A stretch of DNA of 64,000 nt from Parietaria judaica (taxonomy: Eukaryota > Streptophyta > Magnoliopsida > Rosales > Urticaceae). Position 1 is the stretch's first letter. The number at the start of each line of letters is the position of its first letter. The position numbers were made by a program, and so were the translations under genes. Location: positions 21,622,420 through 21,686,419 of the forward strand of contig OX940865.1 in the NCBI GenBank assembly GCA_954871525.1, in the 5' to 3' direction. Positions 23,816 to 36,999 of the stretch are shown here, piece after piece. The notes beneath the pieces are model-generated. The model was given only the letters and a program-made list of their open reading frames with translations, was not told the DNA's origin and searched no databases.

Positions 23816-26800
23816 ATGATTTTAAGGATTATACATTGGAATTTGAATATAACAAGAGTTCTCATGCAAAAATATGCAAGGATTAAATTGTTGACGAAAA
23901 ATGCCATAGGAAATGCTATAACATTTCCTATAGCATTTCTTTATTTTACATTTTTTACAACCTTATATTTCGAACAAATTGAAAAAATAATGATTTTAGG
24001 GCTTATACATTGGAATTTGAATATAACAAGAGTTCTCATGCAAAAATATGCAAGGATTAAATTGTTGACGAGAAATGCCATAGGAAATGCTATAGCATTT
24101 CCTATAGCATTTCTTTATTTTACATTTTTTACAACCTTAAATTTCGAACCAATTGAAAAAATATTGATTTTAGGGATTATACATTGGAATTTGAATATAA
24201 CAAGAGTTCTCATGCAAAAATATGCAAGGATTAAATTGTTGACGAAAAATGCCATAGGAAATGCTAAAATATTTCCTATAGCATTTCTTTATTTTACATT
24301 TTTTACAACCTTAAATTTCGAACAGATTGAAAAAATAATGATTTTAGGGCTTATACATTGGAATTTGAATATAACAAGAGTTCTCATGCAAAAATATGCA
24401 AGGATTAAATTGTTGACGAGAAATGCCATAGGAAATGCTATAGCATTTCCTATAGCATTTCTTTATTTTGCAGTTTTTACGACCTAAAATTTCGAACCAA
24501 TTGAAAAAATAATGATTTTAAGGATTATACATTGGAATTTGAATATAACAAGAGTTCTCATGCAAAAATATGCAAGGATTAAATTGTTGACGATAAATGC
24601 CATAGGAAATGCTATAGCATTTCCTATAGCATTTCTTTATTTTACATTTTTTACAACCTTAAATTTCGAACAGATTGAAAAAATAATGATTTTAGGGCTT
24701 ATACATTGGAATTTGAATATAACAAGAGTTCTCATGCAAAAATATGCAAGGATTAAATTGTTGACGAGAAATGCCATAGGAAATGCTATAGCATTTCCTA
24801 TAGCATTTCTTTATTTTGCAGTTTTTACGACCTAAAATTTCGAACCAATTGAAAAAATAATGATTTTAAGGATTATACATTGGAATTTGAATATAACAAG
24901 AGTTCTCATGCAAAAATATGCAAGGATTAAATTGTTGACGATAAATGCCATAGGAAATGCTATAGCATTTCCTATAGCATTTCTTTATTTTACATTTTTT
25001 ACAACCTTAAATTTCGAACAGATTGAAAAAATAATGATTTTAGGGCTTATACATTAAAATTTGAATATAACAAGAGTTCTCATGCAAAAATATGCAAGGA
25101 TTAAATTGTTGACCAGAAATGCCATAGGAAATGCTATAGCATTTCCTATAGCATTTCTTTATTTGACATTTTTTACAACCTTAAATTTCGAACCAATTGA
25201 AAAAATAATGATTTTAAGGATTATACATTGGAATTTGAATATAACAAGAGTTCTCATGCAAAAATATGCAAGGATTAAATTGTTGACGAAAAATGCCACA
25301 GGAAATGCTATAACATTTCCTATAGCATTTCTTTATTTTACATTTTTTACAACCTTATATTTCGAACAAATTGAAAAAATAATGATTTTAGGGCTTATAC
25401 ATTGGAATTTGAATATAACAAGAGTTCTCATGCAAAAATATGCAAGGATTAAATTGTTGACGAGAAATTCCATAGGAAATGCTATAGCATTTCCTATAGC
25501 ATTTCTTTATTTTGCAGTTTTTATGACCTAAAATTTCGAACCAATTGAAAAAATAATGATTTTAAGGATTATACATTGGAATTTGAATATAACAAGAGTT
25601 CTCATGCAAAAATATGCAAGGATTAAATTGTTGACGAAAAATGCCATAGGAAATGCTATAACATTTCCTATAGCATTTCTTTATTTTACATTTTTTACAA
25701 CCTTATATTTCGAACAAATTGAAAAAATAATGATTTTAGGGCTTATACATTGGAATTTGAATATAACAAGAGTTCTCATGCAAAAATATGCAAGGATTAA
25801 ATTGTTGACGAGAAATGCCATAGGAAATGCTATAGCATTTCCTATAGCATTTCTTTATTTTACATTTTTTACAACCTTAAATTTCGAACCAATTGAAAAA
25901 ATAATGATTTTAGGGCTTATAAATTTGAATTTGAATATAACAAGAGTTCTCATGCAAAAATATGCAAGGATTAAATTGTTTACAAAAAATGCCATAGGAA
26001 ATGCTATAGCATTTCCTATAGCATTTCTTTATTTTACATTTTTTACAACCTTAAATTTCGAACCAATTGAAAAAATAATGATTTTAGGGCTTATACATTG
26101 GAATTTGAATATAACAAGAGTTCTCATGCAAAAATATGCAAGGATTAAATTGTTGACGAGAAATGCCATAGGAAATGCTATAGTATTTCCTATAGCATTT
26201 CTTTATTTGACATTTTTTACAACCTTAAATTTCGAACCAATTGAAAAAATAATGATTTTAGGGATTTTACATTGGAATTTGAATATAACAAGAGTTCTCA
26301 TGCAAAAATATGCAAGGATTAAATTGTTGACGAAAAATGCCATAGGAAATGCTAAAATATTTCCTATAGCATTTCTTTATTTTACATTTTTTACAACCTT
26401 AAATTTCGAACAGATTGAAAAAATAATGATTTTAGGGCTTATACATTGGAATTTGAATATAACAAGAGTTCTCATGCAAAAATATGCAAGGATTAAATTG
26501 TTGACGAGAAATGCCATAGGAAATGCTATAGCATTTCCTATAGCATTTCTTTATTTTGCAGTTTTTACGACCTAAAATTTCGAACCAATTGAAAAAATAA
26601 TGATTTTAAGGATTATACATTGGAATTTGAATATAACAAGAGTTCTCATGCAAAAATATGCAAGGATTAAATTGTTGACGAAAAATGCCATAGGAAATGC
26701 TATAACATTTCCTATAGCATTTCTTTATTTTACATTTTTTACAACCTTATATTTCGAACAAATTGAAAAAATAATGATTTTAGGGCTTATACATTGGAAT

Positions 26801-27642
26801 TTGAATATAACAAGAGTTCTCATGCAAAAATATGCAAGGATTAAATTGTTGACGAGAAATGCCATAGGAAATGCTATAGCATTTCCTATAGCATTTCTTT
26901 ATTTTACATTTTTTACAACCTTAAATTTCGAACCAATTGAAAAAATAATGATTTTAGGGCTTATAAATTGGAATTTGAATATAACAAGAGTTCTCATGCA
27001 AAAATATGCAAGGATTAAATTGTTTACAAAAAATGCCATAGGAAATGCTATAGCATTTCCTATAGCATTTCTTTATTTTACATTTTTTACAACCTTAAAT
27101 TTCGAACCAATTGAAAAAATAATGATTTTAGGGCTTATACATTGGAATTTGAATATAACAAGAGTTCTCATACAAAAATATGCAAGGATTAAATTGTTGA
27201 CGAGAAATGCCATAGGAAATGCTATAGTATTTCCTATAGCATTTCTTTATTTGACATTTTTTACAACCTTAAATTTCGAACCAATTGAAAAAATATTGAT
27301 TTTAGGGATTATACATTGGAATTTGAATATAACAAGAGTTCTCATGCAAAAATATGCAAGGATTAAATTGTTGACGAAAAATGCCATAGGAAATGCTATA
27401 ATATTTCCTATAGCATTTCTTTATTTTACATTTTTTACAACCTTAAATTTCGAACAGATTGAAAAAATAATGATTTTAGGGCTTATACATTGGAATTTGA
27501 ATATAACAAGAGTTCTCATGCAAAAATATGCGAGGATTAAATTGTTGACGAGAAATGCCATAGGAAATTCTATAGCATTTCCTATAGCATATCTTTATTT
27601 GACATTTTTTACAACCTTAAATTTCGAACCAATTGAAAAAAA
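23816..27642. repeat. Variable higher-order repeat with GCAGTTTTT marker (copy 1)
   Basis: Modules start with ATGATTTTAAGGATTATAC at 23816, 24512, 24860, 25556 and 26600 (696, 348, 696 and 1044 bp; 4, 2, 4 and 6 monomers). Each is preceded by a marker monomer end with TTTTGCAGTTTTTACGACC or ...ATGACC and a TAA stop. Inside, monomers with GAACAGATTG, ATATTTCGAACAAATTG and GAAATGCTAAAATATTTCC recur in fixed order. The same series is repeated at 38303-42129. Confidence 0.85.
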
Positions 27643-27750
27643 ATGATTTTAGGGATTATACATTGGAATTTGAATGCTATAGCATTTCCTATGGCATTTC
27701 TTTGTTTTACATTTTTTACAGCCTTAAATTTTGAACAGATTAAAAAAATA
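27643..27750. repeat. Truncated monomer, 108 bp
   Basis: GGAATTTGAAT runs straight into GCTATAGCATTTCC, leaving out 66 bp from the CAAGAGTTC region to the left dyad arm. The loss is a multiple of three. The same deletion is present at 42130-42237, so it predates the 14.5-kb duplication. Confidence 0.9.
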
Positions 27751-28446
27751 ATGGTTTTAGGGCTTATACATTGAAATTTGAATATAACAAGAGTTCTCAT
27801 GCAAAAATATGCAAGGATTAAATTGTTGACGAGAAATTCCATAGGAAATGCTATAGCATTTCCTATAGCATTTCTTTATTTTACATTTTTTACAACCTTA
27901 AATTTCGAACCGATCGAAAAAATAATGATTTTAGGGCTTATACATTGGAATTTGAATATAACAAGAGTTCTCATGCAAAAATATGCAAGGATTAAATTGT
28001 TGACGAGAAATTCCATAGGAAATGCTATAGCATTTCCTATAGCATTTCTTTATTTTACATTTTTTACAACCTTAAATTTCGAACCGATCGAAAAAATAAT
28101 GATTTTAGGGCTTATACATTGGAATTTGAATATAACAAGAGTTCTCATGCAAAAATATGCAAGGATTAAATTGTTGACGATAAATGCCATAGGAAATGCT
28201 ATAGCATTTCCTATAGCATTTCTTTATTTTACATTTTTTACAACCTTAAATTTCGAACAGATTGAAAAAATAATGATTTTAGGGCTTATACATTGGAATT
28301 TGAATATAACAAGAGTTCTCATGCAAAAATAAGCAAGGATTAAATTGTTGACGAGAAATGCCATAGGAAATGCTATAGCATTTCCTATAGCACTTCTTTA
28401 TTTGACATTTTTTAAAACCTAAAATTTCGAACCAATTAAAAAAATA

Positions 28447-31400
28447 ATGATTTTAGGGATTATACATTGGAATTTGAATATAACAAGAGTTCTCATGCAA
28501 AAATATGCAAGGATTAAATTGTTGACAAAAAATGCCATAGGAAATGCTATAACATTTCCTATAGCATTTCTTTATTTTACATTTTTTACAACCTTAAATT
28601 TCGAACCAATTGAAAAAATAATGATTTTAGGGCTTATACATTGGAATTTGAATATAAGAAGAGTTCTCATGCAAAAATATGCAAGGATTAAATTGTTGAC
28701 GAGAAATGCCATAGGAAATGCTATAGCATTTCCTATAGCATTTCTTTATTTTACATTTTTTACAACCTTAAATTTCGAACCAATTGAAAAAATAATGATT
28801 TTAAGGATTATACATTGGAATTTGAATATAACAAGAGTTCTCATGCAAAAATATGAGAGGATTAAATTGTTGACGAGAAATGCCATAGGAAATGCTATAG
28901 CATTTCCTATAGCGTTTCTTTATTTTACATTTTTTACAGCCTTAAATTTCGAACAGATTAAAAAAATAATGGTTTTAGGGCTTATACATTGGAATTTGAA
29001 TATAACAAGAGTTCTCATGCAAAAATATGCAAGGATTAAATTGTTGACGAGAAATGCCATAGGAAATGCTATAGCATTTCCTATCGCATTTCTTTATTTG
29101 ACATTTTTTACAACTTTAAATTTCGAACAGATTGAAAAAATAATGATTTTAGGGCTTATACATTGGAATTTGAATATAACAAGAGTTCTCATGCAAAAAT
29201 ATGCAAGGATTAAATTGTTGACGAGAAATACCATAGGAAATGCTATAGCATTTCCTATAGCATTTCTTTATTTTACATTTTTTACAACCTTAAATTTCGA
29301 ACCGATTGAAAAAATAATGATTTTAGGGCTTATACATTGGAATTTGAATATAACAAGAGTTCTCATGCAAAAATATGCAAGGATTAAATTGTTGACGAGA
29401 AATGCCATAGGAAAGGCTATAGCATTTCCTATAGCATTTCTTTATTTTACATTTTTTACAGCCTTAAATTTCGAACAGATTAAAAAAACAATGGTTTTAG
29501 GGCTTATACATTGGAATTTGAATATAACAAGAGTTCTCATGCAAAAATATGCAAGGATTAAATTGTTGACGAGAAATGCCATAGGAAAGGCTATAGCATT
29601 TCCTATAGCATTTCTTTATTTTACATTTTTTACAGCCTTAAATTTCGAACAGATTAAAAAAACAATGGTTTTAGGGCTTATACATTGGAATTTGAATATA
29701 ACAAGAGTTCTCATGCAAAAATATGCAAGGATTAAATTGTTGACGATAAATGCCATAGGAAATGCTATAGCATTTCCTATAGCATTTCTTTATTTTACAT
29801 TTTTTACAACCTTAAATTTTGAACAGACTGAAAAAATAATGATTTTAGGGCATATACATTGGAATTTGAATATAACAAGAGTTCTCATGCAAAAATAAGC
29901 AAGGATTAAATTGTTGACGAGAAATGCCATAGGAAATGCTATAGCATTTCCTATAGCATTTCTTTATTTGACATTTTTTACAACCTAAAATTTCGAACCA
30001 ATTGAAAAAATAATGATTTTAGGGATTATACATTGGAATTTGAATATAACAAGAGTTCTCATGCAAAAATATGCAAGGATTAAATTGTTGACAAAAAATG
30101 CCATAGGAAATGCTATAACATTTCCTATAGCATTTCTTTATTTTACATTTTTTACAACCTTAAATTTCGAACCAATTGAAAAAATAATGATTTTAGGGCT
30201 TATACATTGGAATTTGAATATAAGAAGAGTTCTCATGCAAAAATATGCAAGGATTAAATTGTTGACGAGAAATGCCATAGGAAATGCTATAGCATTTCCT
30301 ATAGCATTTCTTTATTTGACATTTTTTACAACCTTAAATTTCGAACCAATTGAAAAAATAATGATTTTAAGGATTATACATTGGAATTTGAATATAACAA
30401 GAGTTCTCATGCAAAAATATGAGAGGATTAAATTGTTGACGAGAAATGCCATAGGAAATGCTATAGCATTTCCTATAGCGTTTCTTTATTTTACATTTTT
30501 TACAGCCTTAAATTTCGAACAGATTAAAAAAATAATGGTTTTAGGGCTTATACATTGGAATTTGAATATAACAAGAGTTCTCATGCAAAAATATGCAAGG
30601 ATTAAATTGTTGACGAGAAATGCCATAGGAAATGCTGTAGCATTTCCTATCGCATTTCTTTATTTGACATTTTTTACAACTTTAAATTTCGAACAGATTG
30701 AAAAAATAATGATTTTAGGGCTTATACATTGGAATTTGAATATAACAAGAGTTCTCATGCAAAAATATGCAAGGATTAAATTGTTGACGAGAAATACCAT
30801 AGGAAATGCTATAGCATTTCCTATAGCATTTCTTTATTTTACATTTTTTACAACCTTAAATTTCGAACCGATTGAAAAAATAATGATTTTAGGGCTTATA
30901 CATTGGAATTTGAATATAACAAGAGTTCTCATGCAAAAATATGCAAGGATTAAATTGTTGACGAGAAATGCCATAGGAAAGGCTATAGCATTTCCTATAG
31001 CATTTCTTTATTTTACATTTTTTACAGCCTTAAATTTCGAACAGATTAAAAAAACAATGGTTTTAGGGCTTATACATTGGAATTTGAATATAACAAGAGT
31101 TCTCATGCAAAAATATGCAAGGATTAAATTGTTGACGAGAAATGCCATAGGAAAGGCTATAGCATTTCCTATAGCATTTCTTTATTTTACATTTTTTACA
31201 GCCTTAAATTTCGAACAGATTAAAAAAACAATGGTTTTAGGGCTTATACATTGGAATTTAAATATAACAAGAGTTCTCATGCAAAAATATGCAAGGATTA
31301 AATTGTTGACGATAAATGCCATAGGAAATGCTATAGCATTTCCTATAGCATTTCTTTATTTTACATTTTTTACAACCTTAAATTTTGAACAGACTGAAAA

Positions 31401-31578
31401 AATAATGATTTTAGGGCATATACATTGGAATTTGAATATAACAAGAGTTCTCATGCAAAAATAAGCAAGGATTAAATTGTTGACGAGAAATGCCATAGGA
31501 AATGCTATAGCATTTCCTATAGCATTTCTTTATTTGACATTTTTTACAACCTAAAATTTCGAACCAATTGAAAAAATA
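28447..31578. repeat. 9-monomer higher-order repeat, 1566 bp (two units, copy 1)
   Basis: 28447-30012 and 30013-31578 are near-identical units of exactly 9 x 174 bp. Each starts with ATGATTTTAGGGATTATACA followed by a TTGACAAAAAATGCC monomer. Each contains AATATGAGAGGATT, CCTATAGCGTTTC, CCTATCGCATTTC and two successive GGAAAGGCTATAGC monomers. Each ends with GGGCATATACATTGG and the stop-bearing CAAAAATAAGCAAGG monomer. Differences seen include GCTATAGC versus GCTGTAGC near 30636. A third unit begins at 31579 but diverges within one monomer, at GTTAACATTTCC. The corresponding pair in copy 2 is 42934-46065. Confidence 0.9.
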
Positions 31579-34500
31579 ATGATTTTAGGGATTATACATT
31601 GGAATTTGAATATAACAAGAGTTCTCATGCAAAAATATGCAAGGATTAAATTGTTGACAAAAAATGCCATAGGAAATGTTAACATTTCCTATAGCATTTC
31701 TTTATTTTACATTTTTTACAACCTTAAATTTTGAACAGATTGAAAAAATAATGATTTTAGGGCTTATACATTGGAATTTGAATATAAGAAGAGTTCTCAT
31801 GCAAAAATATGCAAGGGTTAAATTGTTGACGAGAAATGCCATAGGAAATGCTATAGCATTTCCTATAGCATTTCTTTATTTGAGATTTTTTACAACCTTA
31901 AATTTCGAACAGATTTAAAAAATAATGATTTTAGGGCTTATACATTAGAATTTGAATATAACAAGAGTTCTCATGCAAAAATATGCAAGGGTTAGATTGT
32001 TGACGAGAAATTCCATAGCAAATGCTATAGCATTTCCTATAGCATTTCTTTATTTGACATTTTTTACAACCTTAAATTTCGAACCAATTGAAAAAATAAT
32101 GATTATAGGGATTATACATTGGAATTTTAATATAACAAGAGTTCTCAGGCAAAAATATGCAAGGATTAAATTGTTGACGAGAAATGCCATAGGAAATTCT
32201 AAAGCATTTTCTATAGCATTTCTTTATTTTACATTTTTTACAACCTTAAATTTCGAACCAATTGAAAAAATAATGATTTTAGGGCTTATACATTGGAATT
32301 TGAATATAACAAGAGTTCTCATGCAAAAATATGCAAGGATTAAATTGTTGACGAGAAATGCCATAGGAAATGCTATATAGCATTTCCTATAGCATTTCTT
32401 TATTTGACATTTTTTACAACCTTAAATTTCGAACCAGTTGAAAAAAAATGATTTTAGGGATTATATATTGGAATTTGAATATAACAAGTGTTCTCATGCA
32501 AAAATATGCAAGGATTAAATTGTTGACGAGAAAGGCCATAGCAAATGCTATAGCATTTCCTATAGCATTTCTTTATTTTACATTTTTTACAGCCTTAAAT
32601 TTCGAACAGATTAAAAAAATAATGGTCTTAGGGCTTATACATTGGAATATGAATATAACAAGAGTTCTCATGCAAAAATATGCAAGGATTAAATTGTTGA
32701 CGAGAAATGCCATAGGAAATGCTATAGCATTTCCTATAGCATTTCTTTATTTGACATTTTTTACAACCTTAAATTTCGAACAGATTTAAAAAATAATGAT
32801 TTTAGGGCTTATACATTAGAATTTGAATATAACAAGAGTTCTCATGCAAAAATATGCAAGGGTTAGATTGTTGACGAGAAATTCCATAGCAAATGCTATA
32901 GCATTTCCTATAGCATTTCTTTATTTTACATTTTTTACAACCTTAAATTTCGAACCGATTGAAAAAATAATGATTTTAGGGCTTATACATTGGAATTTGA
33001 ATATAACAAGAGTTCTCATGCAAAAATATGCAAGGATTAAATTGTTGACGAGAAATGCCATAGGAAATGCTATATAGCATTTCCTATAGCATTTCTTTAT
33101 TTGAAATTTTTTACAACTTTAAATTTCGAACAGATTGAAAAAATAATTATTTTAGGGATTATACATTGGAATTTGAATATAACAAGAGTTCTCATGCAAA
33201 AATATGCAAGGATTAAATTGTTGACGAAAAATGCCATAGGAAATGCTATAACATTTCCTATAGCATTTCTTTATTTTACATTTTTTACAACCTTAAATTT
33301 CGAACCGATTGAAAAAATAATGATTTTAGGGCTTATACATTGGAATTTGAATATAACAAGAGTTCTCATGCAAAAATATGCAAGGATTAAATTGTTGACG
33401 AGAAATGCCATAGGAAATGCTATAGCATTTCCTATAGCATTTCTTTATTTTACATTTTTTACAGCCTTAAATTTCGAACAGATTAAAAAAATAATGGTTT
33501 TAGGGCTTATACATTGGAATTTGAATATAACAAGAGTTCTCATGCAAAAATATGCAAGGATTAAATTGTTGACGAGAAATGCCATAGGAAATGCTATAGC
33601 ATTTCTTATAGCATTTCTTTATTTTAAATTTTTTACAACCTTAAATTTTGAACCAATTGAAAAAATAATGATTTTAGGGCTTATACATTGGAATTTGAAT
33701 ATAACAAGAGTTCTCATGCAAAAATATGCAAGGATTAAATTGTTGACAATAAATGCCATAGGAAATGCTATAGCATTTCCTATAGCATTTCTTTATTTTA
33801 CATTTTTTACAACCTTAAATTTTGAACAGACTGAAAAAATAATGATTTTAGGGCATATACATTGGAATTTGAATATAACAAGAGTTCTCATGCAAAAATA
33901 AGCAAGGATTAAATTGTTGACGAGAAATGCCATAGGAAATGCTATAGCATTTCCTATAGCATTTCTTTATTTGACATTTTTTACAACCTAAAATTTCGAA
34001 CCAATTGAAAAAATAATGATTTTAGGGATTATACATTGGAATTTGAATATAACAAGAGTTCTCATGCAAAAATATGCAAGGATTAAATTGTTGACAAAAA
34101 ATGCCATAGGAAATGCTATAACATTTCCTATAGCATTTCTTTATTTTACATTTTTTACAACCTTAAATTTTGAACAGATTGAAAAAATAATGATTTTAGG
34201 GCTTATACATTGGAATTTGAATATAAGAAGAGTTCTCATGCAAAAATATGCAAGGGTTAAATTGTTGACGAGAAATGCCATAGGAAATGCTATAGCATTT
34301 CCTATAGCATTTCTTTATTTGACATTTTTTACAACCTTAAATTTCGAACCAATTGAAAAAATAATGATTTTAGGGATTATACATTGGAATTTTAATATAA
34401 CAAGAGTTCTCATGCAAAAATATGCAAGGATTAAATTGTTGACGATAAATGCCATAGGAAATGCTATAGCATTTCCTATAGCATTTCTTTATTTTACATT

Positions 34501-36825
34501 TTTTACAACCTTAAATTTCGAACCAGTTGAAAAAAAATGATTTTGGGGATTATATATTGGAATTTGAATATAACAAGAGTTCTCATGCAAAAATATGCAA
34601 GGATTAAATTGTTGACGAGAAAGGCCATAGCAAATGCTATAGCATTTCCTATAGCATTTCTTTATTTTACATTTTTTACAGCCTTAAATTTCGAACAGAT
34701 TAAAAAAATAATGGTCTTAGGGCTTATACATTGGAATTTGAATATAACAAGAGTTCTCATGCAAAAATATGCAAGGATTAAATTGTTGACGAGAAATGCC
34801 ATAGGAAATGCCATTTCCTATAGCATTTCTTTATTTGACATTTTTTACAACCTTAAATTTCGAACAGATTTAAAAAATAATGATTTTAGGGCTTATACAT
34901 TAGAATTTGAATATAACAAGAGTTCTCATGCAAAAATATGCAAGGGTTAGATTGTTGACGAGAAATTCCATAGGAAATGCTATAGCATTTCCTATAGCAT
35001 TTCTTTATTTTACATTTTTTACAACCTTAAATTTCGAACCGATTGAAAAAATAATGATTTTAGGGCTTATACATTGGAATTTGAATATAACAAGAGTTCT
35101 CATGCAAAAATATGCAAGGATTAAATTGTTGACGAGAAATGCCATAGGAAATGCTATATAGCATTTCCTATAGCATTTCTTTATTTGAAATTTTTTACAA
35201 CTTTAAATTTCGAACCAATTGAAAAAATAATTATTTTAGGGATTATACATTGGAATTTGAATATAACAAGAGTTCTCATGCAAAAATATGCAAGGATTAA
35301 ATTGTTGACGAGAAATGCCATAGGAAATGCCATTTCCTATAGCATTTCTTTATTTGACATTTTTTACAACCTTAAATTTCGAACAGATTTAAAAAATAAT
35401 GATTTTAGGGCTTATACATTAGAATTTGAATATAACAAGAGTTCTCATGCAAAAATATGCAAGGGTTAGATTGTTGACGAGAAATTCCATAGGAAATGCT
35501 ATAGCATTTCCTATAGCATTTCTTTATTTTACATTTTTTACAACCTTAAATTTCGAACAGATTGAAAAAATAATGATTTTAGGGCTTATACATTGGAATT
35601 TGAATATAACAAGAGTTCCCATGCAAAAATATGCAAGGATTAAATTGTTGACGAGAAATGCCATAGGAAATGCTATAGCATTTCCTATAGCATTTCTTTA
35701 TTTTAAATTTTTTACAACCTTAAATTTCGAACCAATTGAAAAAATAATGATTTTAGGGCTTATACATTGGAATTTGAATATAACAAGAGTTCTCATAGCA
35801 TTTCCTATAGCATTTCTTTATTTTAAATTTTTTACAACCTTAAATTTCGAACCAATTGAAAAAATAATGATTTTAGGGCTTATACATTGGAATTTGAATA
35901 TAACAAGAGTTCTCATGCAAAAATAAGCAAGGATTAAATTGTTGACGAGAAATGCCATAGGAAATGCTATAGCATTTCCTATAGCATTTCTTTATTTGAC
36001 ATTGTTTACAACCTAAAATTTTGAACCAATTAAAAAAATAATGATTTTAGGGATTATACATTGGAATTTGAATATAACAAGAGTTCTCATGCAAAAATAT
36101 GCAAGGATTAAATTGTTGACAAAAAATGCCATAGGAAATGCTATAACATTTCCTATAGCATTTCTTTATTTTACATTTTTTACAACCTTAAATTTCGAAC
36201 AGATTGAAAAAAATAATGATTTTAGGGCTTATACATTGGAATTTGAATATAAGAAGAGTTCTCATGCAAAAATATGCAAGGATTTTATGTTGACGAGAAA
36301 TGCCATAGGAAATGCTATAGCATTTCCTATAGCATTTCTTTATTTGACATTTTTTACAACCTTAAATTTCGAACCAATTGAAAAAATATTGATTTTAGGG
36401 ATTATACATTGGAATTTGAATATAACAAGAGTTCTCATGCAAAAATATGCAAGGATTAAATTGTTGACGAGAAATGCCATAGGAAATGCTATAGCATTTC
36501 CTATAGCATTTCTTTATTTGACATTTTTTACAACCTTAAATTTCGAACCAATTGAAAAAATAATGATTTTAGGGATTATACATTGGAATTTGAATATAAC
36601 AAGAGTTCTCATGCAAAAATATTCAGGGATTAAATTGTTGACGAGAAATGCCGTAGGAAATTCTATAGCATTTCCTATAGCATTTCTTTATTTTACATTT
36701 TTTACAACCTTAAGTTTCGAACCAATTGAAAAAATAATGATTTTAGGGCTTATACATTGGAATTTGAATATAACAAGAGTTCTCATGCAAAAATATGCAA
36801 GGATTAAGTTGTTGACGAGAAATGC
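31579..36825. repeat. Mixed monomers with recurrent start modules (copy 1, right part)
   Basis: Start modules (ATGATTTTAGGGATTATACA after a CAAAAATAAGC monomer) lie at 31579, 34016 and 36041. In between are shared variants GCAAGGGTTAGATTGTTG, GAACAGATTTAAAAAATAATG (ending the open frame), ACATTAGAATTTG, GCTATATAGC (dyad centre two bases longer; near 32374, 33071 and 35154) and GGAAATGCCATTTCC (dyad centre shortened; near 34805 and 35325). The pattern is a mosaic of exchanged monomers without one clean period. Confidence 0.8.
35747..35866. repeat. Truncated monomer, 120 bp
   Basis: GTTCTCAT is joined directly to AGCATTTCCTATAGC, losing 54 bp (18 codons) between two CAT words, as expected for a deletion at microhomology. 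The following ATTTTAAATTTTTTACAACC repeats the preceding monomer after exactly 120 bp. The same form is present at 50234-50353. Confidence 0.9.
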
Positions 36826-36999
36826 CACAGGAAATGCTATAACATTTCCTATAGCATTTCTTTATTTTACATTTTTTACAACCTTATATTTCGAACAAAT
36901 TGAAAAAATAATGATTTTAGGGCTTATACATTGGAATTTGAATATAACAAGAGTTCTCATGCAAAAATATGCAAGGATTAAATTGTTGACGAGAAATGC
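36826..36999. repeat. Single monomer at the junction of the two 14.3-kb blocks
   Basis: One monomer with GCCACAGGAAATGC, TATAACATTTCC and ATATTTCGAACAAATTG. At an offset of 14,487 bp it matches neither the monomer left of copy 1 (22339-22512) nor the one right of copy 2 (51313-51486). It most resembles 22867-23040 inside copy 1. The duplication is therefore adjacent but not a simple clean tandem; this unit was probably converted or inserted at the junction. Confidence 0.75.

Larger units (their letters stand above)
22513..36825. repeat. 14.3-kb satellite block, copy 1 of a large duplication
   Basis: Matches 37000-51312 at a constant offset of 14,487 bp. Private landmarks recur at exactly that spacing: TTTTGCAGTTTTTATGACC at 23770 and 38257, the 108-bp short monomer at 27643 and 42130, GTTAACATTTCC at 31679 and 46166, and the 120-bp short monomer at 35747 and 50234. 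Reading by eye I found three substitutions: 25250 G / 39737 T, 28612 G / 43099 T and 28752 T / 43239 G. The list is not exhaustive. No length difference was noticed, since the offset never shifts. The block contains sub-periods listed separately. No gene is seen. Confidence 0.93.
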
